Shown here piece after piece: positions 43,364-51,596 of a DNA stretch of 64,000 nucleotides (its first letter is position 1; each line of letters opens with the position of its first letter). Source of the stretch: Deltaproteobacteria bacterium (GTDB lineage: Bacteria; Desulfobacterota; Desulfomonilia; UBA1062); the NCBI GenBank assembly GCA_029547185.1, contig JAKPPU010000125.1:1-64000 (forward strand), in the 5' to 3' direction. Made by a program: the position numbers and the translations under genes. The notes beneath the pieces are model-generated. The model saw only the letters and a program-made list of their open reading frames with translations. It made no database searches and was not told the DNA's origin.

Positions 43364-45184
43364 ATGAGCACATTCACACCATACGATGAAACAACCATTC
43401 CCGGCATTTTCAGGAACCAGGTCGAAAAATCCCGCAACGTCGTCTTTCTCAAAATCCGTGACGAGAGCAGGAAATGGAAAGAGTACTCGTACGGGGATAT
43501 CAGCGGACACGTCGACGCACTGGCTTCTTACTTTCTGAAAAAAGGCATCGAGTTTAAGGACAAGATCGCCATCTATTCCAACAACCGGCCCGAATGGGTC
43601 GTGTCGGACATCGCCGCCCTGATTATCGGAGCGGCCGATGTTACCGTATACCCGACGAACTCCGGCCCGGAAGCGGAATACATCCTCAACGATTCCGGCT
43701 CGAAGATCTGCATGTGCGCCGGAAAGTTCCAGGTCGACAACCTCTTGAAGGAGAGAGAGCGCCTGGGTAATCTGCAGGAGATCATCGTCTTCGACGATCT
43801 CGAATACACCGACCCGATGGTCGTCAAGTTTTCGAAGGCCCTCGAGATCGGCAGGGAAAACCTCGACCTCGAAGAGATCGACAGGCGCCTGAGGAAGATC
43901 GACCCGGCAGAGACGGCAACCCTGATCTACACTTCGGGCACGACGGGAAATCCCAAAGGGGCCATGCTGACCCACACCAACCTGGTGTCAAACGTGAAGC
44001 AGTTCGTCGAACATCACCCGTTCCCCAGGAGAGGGACGTGCGTATCCCTCCTCCCCCTGTCCCATGCGCTGGAGCGCACGGTGGGCTACAATTCCATGAT
44101 GCACGAAGGGGGCACCATCGCCTATACGAAAGGGGCCGATACCCTCCTCGAGGACCTCAAGGACATCAGGCCCACGCTCGCCGTCTATGTGCCTCGCGTG
44201 CTCGAGAAGATCTACGAGGGGGTCATGAGCCAGGTGGGAAACGCTCCGGCGGGCAAGAAGGCCATGTTCAACGCGGCCATGAGCGTGGGCAGAAAGTCTC
44301 TGCCCTACATTCTTTCCAACAGGCCGGTACCCTTCCCCCTGGGACAGGTCTACAGCCTCTTCGACAAGCTCATCTATTCGAAGCTTCGCAAGGCCCTGGG
44401 ACTCGACCACATGCTGACCATCGGGGTCGGCGGCGCGCCACTCTCGAACGATATCAACGCGTTCTTCCAGATCATTGGCGTTGAAATCCACGTGGGCTAC
44501 GGGCTCACCGAGACATCGCCGATGACGCACGTGCACACGTTCAAGTATCTCAGGCCGATCAAGCTCGGCACCTGCGGCCCCGCGCTCCCGCGCACGGAAT
44601 GCAAGATCGCGGAAGACGGCGAGATCATGGTCCGCGGACCGCAGATCATGAAGGGATACTACAAAAAGCCCGAGGACACGAAGACGGTTCTTACGGATGA
44701 AGGGTGGTTTTATACCGGCGACATCGGCACGATCGACCAAGACGGGTATCTGACGATAACGGACCGCAAGAAAGACATCCTGATCACCGCGGGCGGCAAA
44801 AATGTTTCGCCACAGGTCATCGAGGTGGCGTTTGCGCTCCACCCGCTCATCGAGCAGATCGCCATCATAGGCGACCAGAAGAAATACCTCGTGGCCCTCA
44901 TCGTGCCCTGCTTCCCCGAGTTGATCAAGTGGGCCGAATCGAAGAACATAACCGAGGCCGACCCGAAGAAGCTCATCGCCCACCCGGAGGTGGTCAGGAA
45001 GTACACCGAGACGGTCGAGGAGCTGAACAGACCGCTGGGCCGCGTCGAGCAGATCAAGCGCTTCACCCTCATCGACCGCGCCTTCAGCCAGGAGACCGGC
45101 GAGCTCACTCCCACTCTCAAGGTGAAGCGGAAGGTCGTTATGGAACACTACAGCGCCGTCATCGAAGAGATGTACAGAGAGTAA
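43364..45184 (+). CDS. Long-chain acyl-CoA synthetase (AMP-forming)
   Basis: Adenylate-forming CoA ligase of the FadD15/long-chain group, 606 residues. Seen: P-loop TLIYTSGTTGNPKGAMLTH, the GYGLTETSPMTH motif, GWFYTGDIGTIDQDGYLTITDRKKD hinge and the C-terminal catalytic-lysine region LTPTLKVKRKVV. The ATG at 43364 follows GGAGGGG by five bases; the frame is open to 43310 without a site. It activates a fatty or aromatic acid to its CoA ester, the likely entry step for the dehydratase/SDR cluster before it. Confidence 0.93.
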   Translation: MSTFTPYDETTIPGIFRNQVEKSRNVVFLKIRDESRKWKEYSYGDISGHVDALASYFLKKGIEFKDKIAIYSNNRPEWVVSDIAALIIGAADVTVYPTNSGPEAEYILNDSGSKICMCAGKFQVDNLLKERERLGNLQEIIVFDDLEYTDPMVVKFSKALEIGRENLDLEEIDRRLRKIDPAETATLIYTSGTTGNPKGAMLTHTNLVSNVKQFVEHHPFPRRGTCVSLLPLSHALERTVGYNSMMHEGGTIAYTKGADTLLEDLKDIRPTLAVYVPRVLEKIYEGVMSQVGNAPAGKKAMFNAAMSVGRKSLPYILSNRPVPFPLGQVYSLFDKLIYSKLRKALGLDHMLTIGVGGAPLSNDINAFFQIIGVEIHVGYGLTETSPMTHVHTFKYLRPIKLGTCGPALPRTECKIAEDGEIMVRGPQIMKGYYKKPEDTKTVLTDEGWFYTGDIGTIDQDGYLTITDRKKDILITAGGKNVSPQVIEVAFALHPLIEQIAIIGDQKKYLVALIVPCFPELIKWAESKNITEADPKKLIAHPEVVRKYTETVEELNRPLGRVEQIKRFTLIDRAFSQETGELTPTLKVKRKVVMEHYSAVIEEMYRE

Positions 45185-45834
45185 GATCGATACGCTGGTG
45201 CATCAGGGGTCGGACCAGGCTGAGTCATGCGGATCATCCCGGTCGGGCCCCATAGGTTAACGGATGTATCCGTCCTTGACGAGCTGCTCGATGATCGCCT
45301 TCGAGAAATGTTTCTCGTATTGGATCCGGTTGACATTGCTTTTGCCCTTTCCGACGATCATGATCTTACCCAGGTGACCGCCGGAATATTGCAGCAAAAT
45401 GGGGTCAGGCCAAGGCAAGCGACCGATATTGCAGAAGTTGATCTGAAAAAAGCCGGTTTTTTTCCTAAGAGTGTCATTTTCTGCCCCCTGAATTTGCGGC
45501 TTAAGAAAAAGGGTCATGCCCCCTGTTTCAGTTTTGTCTCATCGTGATTCCATTCTTCGTCCTGAAAACGGCATTTCAAGAGCAGACCGATCCTATACGT
45601 TATACCTGTTTCATTTCATCCCGATTGCTTGCCCTGGCCGGATCACGTGCAATTTTCCATTATTGGAAACCTTGGCCTGGCATTACGATCCGGATTCCAT
45701 TACATTGACCAAAAGTTTTCAGAGCATGCCGGTTCATGAGGGAGCGGGTTATACGACGGGATGCCGGCATGAGGAACCGGCCTGGTTTTTGCTATTACCG
45801 GGGACATCATATAAAAGAATATGAGAAGGATGCC
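45185..45834. other. 650-base region with gene debris and short repeats
   Basis: No intact gene. It holds a possible gene remnant on the minus strand (45257-45382) and, near 45400-45530, repeats of GGGGTCAGG/AGGGGGCA type that resemble REP-like debris. The frame of the following lipoprotein gene is open from 45736 but the proper start is 45835. Confidence 0.45.
45257..45382 (-). pseudogene. Possible C-terminal remnant of a dehydrogenase/reductase gene
   Basis: About 41 codons ending in a natural stop encode HLGKIMIVGKGKSN and KHFSKAIIEQLVKDGYIR; the first resembles the HxGKIVI strand near the end of zinc-type alcohol dehydrogenase/quinone reductase proteins. The frame upstream turns into non-coding-like sequence and no start or domain is left. 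Assignment is weak. Confidence 0.3.
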
Positions 45835-46761
45835 ATGGGTAGAAAGCACAGTGTGACAGGTGGGCACGGCTACCTTTTCTTTGCCTGCATCATCATGACG
45901 CTCATATGCGGGTGCGCTCAGCTCCAGACCGGGTCAGCCCTCAAAGAAGCGAACGATCTCTTCAGCCGGGGAGACTACAGGGCATCGTTGAGCGCCTATG
46001 AACGAATCATGGAGAAGCATCCCTCCGCGGGAGACAGGGTTCTTTTCGAGATGGGCATCATATACGCGTATCCCAGAAACGAGCAGAAAGATTACGACAA
46101 GTCATTGCAATGTTTCGAGAAGCTCATACGGGATTACCCGGACAGCATGTACCGGCATGTCAGCGAGAGGATGATCTTTCAAATCAACAATGTCATGTTG
46201 AAGGACAGGATGGTTGCCGTACAGCAAACGCTGATCAAGGCCCTCCAGCAGGAGGGTGAAAGAAAGAGCAACGAGATCATTGCCCTGAGGAAGAAAAAAG
46301 AAGCGCTCGAGCAAAAGATATTTGTCATGGAGAAGGGACCGGCTGAGAAGGTCCTGATAGAGAAGAGTAAACGGCGGCTGACGCTGATCTCGAAAGGCAG
46401 CGTCATCAAGACCTACAAGATAGCCCTGGGCGGCAACCCGAATGGTCCGAAGGTAATGCAGGGCGACAACAAAACCCCTGAAGGAACCTATATCATCGAT
46501 TCAAGAAACAAGGACAGCCGTTATCACATGTCTCTCCACATTTCCTATCCGAACGAGAAAGACAAAAAGCGGGCAAGAGAGCTCGGCGTTTCTCCAGGTG
46601 GAGACATCATGATCCACGGCCTCAAGAACGGATTTTCCAAGGTCGGCGGCCTGCATACCGGATTTGACTGGACCAAAGGGTGCATTGCCGTTACGGATGA
46701 AGAGATAGAGGAAATCGAGATGCTGGTGCCCAACGGCACGATTGTTGAGATACGGCCTTGA
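45835..46761 (+). CDS. L,D-transpeptidase (YkuD) lipoprotein with N-terminal TPR-like region
   Basis: 308 residues from ATG 45835 (AGAAGG upstream). The signal peptide ends in lipobox LICGC (C27). Residues ~35-110 form TPR-like helices of the outer-membrane assembly type (ANDLFSRGDYRASLSAYERI), followed by a coiled coil (KSNEIIALRKKKEALEQKI) and a C-terminal YkuD domain with the active-site pair IMIHGLKNG and WTKGCIAV (C283). It would make 3-3 cross-links or attach a lipoprotein to peptidoglycan in the periplasm. Next to a second YkuD gene and an Lpp-like gene. Confidence 0.92.
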   Translation: MGRKHSVTGGHGYLFFACIIMTLICGCAQLQTGSALKEANDLFSRGDYRASLSAYERIMEKHPSAGDRVLFEMGIIYAYPRNEQKDYDKSLQCFEKLIRDYPDSMYRHVSERMIFQINNVMLKDRMVAVQQTLIKALQQEGERKSNEIIALRKKKEALEQKIFVMEKGPAEKVLIEKSKRRLTLISKGSVIKTYKIALGGNPNGPKVMQGDNKTPEGTYIIDSRNKDSRYHMSLHISYPNEKDKKRARELGVSPGGDIMIHGLKNGFSKVGGLHTGFDWTKGCIAVTDEEIEEIEMLVPNGTIVEIRP

Positions 46762-46840
46762 GCGGCCATATATAGTATCGTTCACCGGTGCACCAGGAAA
46801 TAATGGTTTATTATTTTATATTCATAGGATAAAACACCGC

Positions 46841-48166
46841 ATGAGAACCATGTGCCGGACAGTCGAGCTCTCACTATTGCCGCGTAGGCTTTGCCTCATC
46901 GTCATGTGTCTGGTCGTCTCGTTTCTCCAGGCATGCGCTGTAACGAAAGTTATTCAGGAGGAGATAGCCCCGCCTTATGAGGTGCATCCTGAAAGCCGTC
47001 TCGAGCGGAACAGATTTCCGGTTGTCAAAGGAAGCGACGTCATCGGCAGACCGGCCGTCATCAGGCTCGAAAAGGGTGATACCCTGCCGGACATTGCACG
47101 GCACTTCAGCCTGGGGATCAACCAGCTCAGTAAAGCCAATCCGGGGGTCGACATATGGGTGCCCAAGGCCGGGGAGCGCATCGTGCTGCCTCTGAGGTTC
47201 ATCCTGCCCGATGCTCCCAGGAAGGGCATCGTGATCAACCTGGCTGCCATGAGGCTCTTCCAGTACAAGAAAGAGCGCACGTCGCTCGTGGTGATGACCT
47301 ATCCGGTCGGTATCGGCACCGCAGAGCGGCCCACGCCCACGGGTCGGATGCATGTGGTGCGCAAGGTGAGCCGGCCGGTCTGGTATGTGCCTGCCTCGAT
47401 TGCCGAAGATCATCGAAAGAAAGGAGATCCTCTGCCCGATGCAGTTCTGCCCGGACCCTTAAATCCCCTGGGAGAATATGCACTCTATTTAAGCAAGTCG
47501 ACGTACCTGATCCACGGAACGAACAAGCCGTCGAGCATCGGCCTCGATGCAACCAACGGCTGCCTGAGGCTCTATCCGGAGGATATCGAGAGGCTCTACG
47601 AGAATACGCCGGTCAAAACCACTGTCTGCATCGTCAATCAGCCGTATCTGGTAGGTCAGCGGAATGGAATCGTGTACCTGGAGGTTCATGCCCCCCGGGA
47701 AGCCCCGGATGCTGACGAGCTGGAGAAGATGTATGCAAAATTGAAGAAGATCGAAAAGAGCTACGGGTGTACGTTCGACCGGGCAAGGATCGAGAAAGTT
47801 CTGGCAGAGGCCCGGGGGATTCCGGTACCCATATTCGAGATCGACCAGAACAGGTGGGTCGAGCCGACGATAGAGGTCAGGCACCCGGAAAAGTTATACG
47901 GCAGACCGGAGATCCCGGAGATCATAACAGGAGCCTGGTACGTCTGGGCTGCCGACCTGGATGATAAGATCGAAGCCCTGAGGACAGCGGCCATTATCAA
48001 TCATCAGGGTCCGCAGATACCGGCACGGGTGCTGTCGAAGGGCAAGGGCTACCGTGTTGTGGCCGGTCCTTTCAAGGATGCCTTCGAGGCCCAGGATGCA
48101 GCCAGGCGCTTGAAATTCGATCTGGAAATCGATGGCGTGTTGATCGAACCTGCCAAAGGGAAATAA
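46841..48166 (+). CDS. L,D-transpeptidase lipoprotein with LysM, YkuD and SPOR domains (ErfK/YcfS-like)
   Basis: 441 residues. Lipoprotein signal ends in SFLQAC (C32). A LysM domain (IRLEKGDTLPDIARHFSLG) binds glycan; the YkuD domain has IHGTNKPSSIGLDATNGCLRL with catalytic C241; the last ~70 residues (YRVVAGPFKDAFEAQDAARRL) form a SPOR domain, which binds denuded glycan strands. LysM-YkuD order is that of the Escherichia coli ErfK/YcfS/YbiS enzymes that fix Braun lipoprotein to the wall; the SPOR addition is unusual. The start is uncertain between 46841 and 46850; the frame is open to 46742 and overlaps the gene before. Confidence 0.92.
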   Translation: MRTMCRTVELSLLPRRLCLIVMCLVVSFLQACAVTKVIQEEIAPPYEVHPESRLERNRFPVVKGSDVIGRPAVIRLEKGDTLPDIARHFSLGINQLSKANPGVDIWVPKAGERIVLPLRFILPDAPRKGIVINLAAMRLFQYKKERTSLVVMTYPVGIGTAERPTPTGRMHVVRKVSRPVWYVPASIAEDHRKKGDPLPDAVLPGPLNPLGEYALYLSKSTYLIHGTNKPSSIGLDATNGCLRLYPEDIERLYENTPVKTTVCIVNQPYLVGQRNGIVYLEVHAPREAPDADELEKMYAKLKKIEKSYGCTFDRARIEKVLAEARGIPVPIFEIDQNRWVEPTIEVRHPEKLYGRPEIPEIITGAWYVWAADLDDKIEALRTAAIINHQGPQIPARVLSKGKGYRVVAGPFKDAFEAQDAARRLKFDLEIDGVLIEPAKGK

Positions 48167-48456
48167 CCCGTGCGGATCCGGTTACAAAAAGGGATGCCGG
48201 GGTGTGCGAACCTGTACATCCGGCAAAGGACAACGGAGGGAATTGTCATCCAAACTCTTGATTTTTAAAGGCTGCTATTGCTGGCCTGCATATTGCTTCA
48301 TGAATATCAATCATTTGATATATTGAAGACCGCGATTATGAAAACGGATGCCGCCGAGGGCTTAAGTCATTCGAAGGGTTTGAAACAGGACAAGGTATGG
48401 CTAACACACAGGAATAATTCGTGTTAAGATAATCAAAGAAGGACAGAAAGGGGGTT

Positions 48457-48756
48457 ATGATGAAAAAGGTTCTACTGGGGATTTCAATGGTGTTCGCTTT
48501 TGGTTTGTGGGGCTGTGCAACAACCGCTGATCTTGAGAGGGTCGAGGCGCAGGACAAGGTGATCGATGCGAAGGCCGATCAGGCAATTCAGGATGCTCAG
48601 GCTGCCAAGGCGGCCGCTCAGGAGGCCCAGGCGAAGGCAGATGCCGCTGCTGCCCGTGCCGAGGAAGCTCTCAGGAAGGCAGAGGAAAGGGAGCAGATTG
48701 CAGCGGAAAAGGAAAGGCAGGCCGAGGCCCTTTTCCAGAAATCCATGAAGAAATAG
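48457..48756 (+). CDS. Small Lpp-like alanine-rich lipoprotein
   Basis: 99 residues. Lipobox GLWGC makes C20 the lipid-bearing residue; the mature ~80 residues are one long Ala/Glu/Lys heptad-type helix (DAKADQAIQDAQAAKAAAQE) ending in SMKK. This is the design of Lpp/OprI: a trimeric coiled-coil rod in the periplasm with lipid at one end and a C-terminal Lys that L,D-transpeptidases can join to peptidoglycan. Two such enzymes lie directly upstream. AAAGGGGG precedes the ATG and a strong terminator follows, in keeping with a highly expressed gene. Wall attachment is inferred. Confidence 0.85.
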   Translation: MMKKVLLGISMVFAFGLWGCATTADLERVEAQDKVIDAKADQAIQDAQAAKAAAQEAQAKADAAAARAEEALRKAEEREQIAAEKERQAEALFQKSMKK

Positions 48757-48799
48757 GTCGATTTTTTACAGAGCCATTCTTTTCTTTCAGGGCTCAAAC

Positions 48800-48840
48800 A
48801 AAGAAGTGGCCGGGATGTGTGATCCCGCCACTTCTTTGTT
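48800..48840. terminator. Bidirectional terminator between the Lpp-like gene and the convergent gene
   Basis: AAAGAAGTGGC plus GGGAT pairs with ATCCC plus GCCACTTCTTT around a short loop; one unpaired base on the left arm. A-run on one side and T-run on the other serve both strands. Confidence 0.85.
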
Positions 48841-48850
48841 CTTCCGCCAT

Positions 48851-49909
48851 CTACCTGTCTGCAAATCCTGCCAGGAGCATGCCCAGCATCCGGCCCACGC
48901 GCTTGAGGATATCGGCGGTGAGATCGTCGAGAGCCTTCAGGTGGGGGCGGTGGGAATCCTCGAAGATGACCCGTGCCGCATTTGCGGCGCACTTCTTGGT
49001 CTGGGCGGCAACGTCTTCCTCGTGATCCTTGTGCACGTCGCCGTACGCCTCGACGAGGCCTGTGCCGAACCGGTCGAGCATGAAGGAGAAGACCGGCTTC
49101 ACCAGCCTTTCAGCTTCACGGACATACCCGTCCAGCTCCGCATCGAGGTCCCCCCCGATTGTCCGGCCTTGCCTTGCTCCATCCATCAATGAGTCTTTGA
49201 ACGGCCGGCACTCCTCGCGGAACCGGCGCTCCACGTAGAGCTCGTAACCGGTGTGGATCGCGGAAGCGGTTCGGAAGAGCTCGTGGGAGGACAGGATTTT
49301 CCGTATCACGTACCCGTCGGGCGCCGCCTTGACGTGAAAGGGGCTGCCGAGGTCCGCCAGGTAGTGCGTACAGCGGGAGAGCATGCGCCAGCCCCAGTAG
49401 TCGTTGCCCTCCTGAAAGGCCTTCACGGCCATCTGTCTGTGGTGGCGGAAGGACTCGGGTGCCATTCCGATCCTGTAGCCCAGGATCCTGAAGCGCATGT
49501 GCCTCCACCCGTGGGAGCCTCCCATGATCTTCTGCCGCTTGTGGAGGGAAAGGTCGCAGTCGAGGTTCAGATCGGGCTCGGTGGTGTAGACGACGAGCAC
49601 CTTCCAGGGATCGGCTGTCCTGTCCAAGGGAGGATCGGGCGAGAAGTCGCCGTTGCGGTGTCCATAGTCGAAGGCGAGGAGGGGATCGATCTTCCTGGCC
49701 TCCCTGTAGTCCTCCTTGTACAGGTCGATGTGACCGGGTCCGACAGGCCACTGCGTGTCATCGATGAAGGGATTCGGCTTCACGGGAACGGGCGGCAGGC
49801 CCATAATCCGGTCGAATGCCTGGACAGCGAAATAGGTGATGTACTCGTGCGAGAACCACGGCCCCCATGCCGCATGCATCCGCGGGTCATCGTGCAGATA
49901 GTATTCCAA
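48851..49909 (-). CDS. Zinc-dependent phospholipase C / P1-nuclease-like protein
   Basis: 352 residues, all helical. The motif HYLADLGSPFHVK near the middle is the metal-binding helix of the zinc PLC/S1-P1 nuclease fold, and further His/Asp residues (FSHEYITYFAVQAFD near the start; GHRNGDFSPD; HRQMAVKAF) could supply the other ligands. The secreted enzymes of this family begin with a Trp/His after a cleaved signal peptide; here no signal peptide is visible, so it is probably cytoplasmic and its substrate is unknown. No clear ribosome site. It is convergent with the Lpp-like gene. Confidence 0.7.
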   Translation of the reverse strand: MEYYLHDDPRMHAAWGPWFSHEYITYFAVQAFDRIMGLPPVPVKPNPFIDDTQWPVGPGHIDLYKEDYREARKIDPLLAFDYGHRNGDFSPDPPLDRTADPWKVLVVYTTEPDLNLDCDLSLHKRQKIMGGSHGWRHMRFRILGYRIGMAPESFRHHRQMAVKAFQEGNDYWGWRMLSRCTHYLADLGSPFHVKAAPDGYVIRKILSSHELFRTASAIHTGYELYVERRFREECRPFKDSLMDGARQGRTIGGDLDAELDGYVREAERLVKPVFSFMLDRFGTGLVEAYGDVHKDHEEDVAAQTKKCAANAARVIFEDSHRPHLKALDDLTADILKRVGRMLGMLLAGFADR

Positions 49910-49958
49910 GTTTACAGTCCCTTTACTGTTTTTGTTCCAGCACGCTCAAGGCTCCTGG

Positions 49959-49978
49959 ATTCCCGCCTTCGTGGGAAT
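49959..49978 (-). repeat. ATTCCC-type palindromic repeat, copy 2
   Basis: ATTCCC-N8-GGGAAT flanked by CCTGG, the counterpart of 41392-41411. It lies beyond the end of structured repeat copy B in the same relative position as copy 1 does to copy A. Confidence 0.8.
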
Positions 49979-50019
49979 GACAGATGCTTCCCTTTAACCG
50001 AACGGGCTACAACGATGAA

Positions 50020-50246
50020 AGCGTGCCCAGGGGAGCCGGAGGGTTTCCTGGATGAACCGTCAAGCGCCTTTTGCTAAAGCAGCCCGACCGAAGGCTTAAG
50101 GCCTCTTGGACCCGTACTGTTTGAGCCTCCCAAAGGGAGGCGAGTTTACGGGGCCGGCCTTAAGATGCAGGTCGTGGATGCTTCAAAAGGCGGTTTCGGT
50201 GAAGGAAGGAAACCCTCCGGCTCCCCCTCCACCGAACCGTTTCTTC
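50020..50246 (-). repeat. Structured dispersed repeat, copy B (inverted relative to copy A)
   Basis: Core 50031-50225 is 195 bp, the same length as copy A, and bounded by a 19-bp perfect inverted repeat (GGGAGCCGGAGGGTTTCCT / AGGAAACCCTCCGGCTCCC). The apical hairpin is GCCTCCC-N3-GGGAGGC (50125-50141). Compared with copy A several changes fall on both sides of a stem and keep the pair: A-T to C-G in the outer arm, A-T to G-C and A-T to C-G in the apical hairpin, and A-T to G-C in the GACCCCGTA stem. It starts right after the stop of the RuBisCO-like gene, in that gene's orientation, as copy A does after the SDR gene. Confidence 0.85.
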
Positions 50247-50259
50247 TCTTCATACTTCC

Positions 50260-51564
50260 TTAAATCTTGAACTCGGTCTTTTTCTTCCAGGTGCCGAGCG
50301 CTATCCCGAGGGCCTCGTGCTCCTGCGAGTACTGCTCGATCGGGATGCCCTTCAAGACTGCGTCGATAGCCTCTCTGAAGGCCTTCGTGCCGGCGGTCGG
50401 GCCCTGCGGATGCGCGTGGATGCCGCCGCCGGAGCCGATCATGATGTCCCGCCCGAGTGCGTTGACGATGTCGGGCACGTTCGCCGGGGTGATGCCGCCG
50501 GACGGCATGGGCAATGTGGGCTTCAGGCTGCCGAACGGATAGGTCAGGTTGCGGCAGGTCGCCATGAAGCGGTCGTGCATGTAGATGCCCTTGCCGCCCA
50601 GGGAGAAGGGCAGCACGATAGAGTCCGCCCCGCACAGCCGCGCGAACTTTCCGAAGACCACGGGCGATGCGATGCCCTGCACAGGGGACATGAAGTACAC
50701 GCCTGCCACGTCCATGTGGGCCAGGATGGGCACGTTGATGTAGGGATCTTCGGCCAGGGCCCGCATGGCCTCGGGGCCCACGGCGAGGTAGTTCACCATC
50801 ATGGCGTTCGCGCCGGCGTCGATGCAGCGCTTCGCCAGGTCGAACATGCGCGGCAGCCGGTCGGTGACGTTCACGGTATAGAGCGTGTGCTCGCCGGTCT
50901 CTTCATACACCTGCTTCTCGATCGCCATGTAGGTTTTGACGCGCTCTACCGCATCGTTGTAGCGCATGTTGGCGATGAGCTCGTCGTCCTTGATCACGTC
51001 GCAGCCGCCCATGGCCACGTCCCGGAAGAGCTTTGCACCGACCTCGAGGGGATAGCCGCTGCAGGGCTTGATCATGTTGTTGAGCAGGGGCCTGCCCTTC
51101 TCGATGCCCAGCGCCTTGTACCACCCGTCCACGCCGAACTTGGGGCCCTGGTACTGGTCGAGGGTGGCCCTGGGCATGCGCAGGTCGAGGAGCTTGAAGT
51201 TCGGCACCAGCGAGATGTTGCCGATGGTGGCGGTGAGCAGCATCGGGAGCTGGTCCTCCACGTTGGCGGAGGGGAAGGCGATCTGGATGATGTACTGCCT
51301 CTCCTTGACGTCCTCAGGGATCCCGTACTCATAGGATGGGATCTCGAATACGCCGATGACCTTGGCGACGTGCTTGGCGCGCACCTCGGGCGTCTCTCCG
51401 GGTACGGGCACCCAGGTGCCGGTCGTCTGCTCGATGGCCAGGATCTGGCCCATGAGCGCCATGTCCATGTTCTTGTCTGCCTTGACCAGGTACGTGGCGA
51501 CCACGTGGTTCTCCATGTCGATGCCCTCGGGCAGCGCTATGGGCTTGTCTGCAAAAGCGTCCAT
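50260..51564 (-). CDS. RuBisCO-like protein (form IV-type large-subunit homologue)
   Basis: 434 residues with the full RuBisCO large-chain fold. Kept relative to the true enzyme: E45 and T50 (AIEQTTGTW), N116 (TIGNIS), K166 (MIKPC), the metal/carbamate triad K192-D194-E195 (GGCDVIKDDE), H283, and phosphate-binding S355-GG and G379-GGG. Lost: second lysine of KPK is C168; Arg and His of the HRxxH region are M284 and A287; the HIH histidine is V317. It should therefore bind metal and a phosphorylated ketose-type ligand and form an enolate, but not carboxylate ribulose bisphosphate. AGGAGG is eight bases before ATG 51564. Last gene of a five-gene operon. Confidence 0.9.
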   Translation of the reverse strand: MDAFADKPIALPEGIDMENHVVATYLVKADKNMDMALMGQILAIEQTTGTWVPVPGETPEVRAKHVAKVIGVFEIPSYEYGIPEDVKERQYIIQIAFPSANVEDQLPMLLTATIGNISLVPNFKLLDLRMPRATLDQYQGPKFGVDGWYKALGIEKGRPLLNNMIKPCSGYPLEVGAKLFRDVAMGGCDVIKDDELIANMRYNDAVERVKTYMAIEKQVYEETGEHTLYTVNVTDRLPRMFDLAKRCIDAGANAMMVNYLAVGPEAMRALAEDPYINVPILAHMDVAGVYFMSPVQGIASPVVFGKFARLCGADSIVLPFSLGGKGIYMHDRFMATCRNLTYPFGSLKPTLPMPSGGITPANVPDIVNALGRDIMIGSGGGIHAHPQGPTAGTKAFREAIDAVLKGIPIEQYSQEHEALGIALGTWKKKTEFKI

Positions 51565-51596
51565 TTCCGTTCCTCCTTGCTCAAGGATTTGATTTT

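Noticed and set aside
50260-51564. Genuine RuBisCO for CO2 fixation
   Set aside because: The Arg and His residues of the second phosphate site, the KPK second Lys and the HIH histidine are replaced, and no phosphoribulokinase is nearby.
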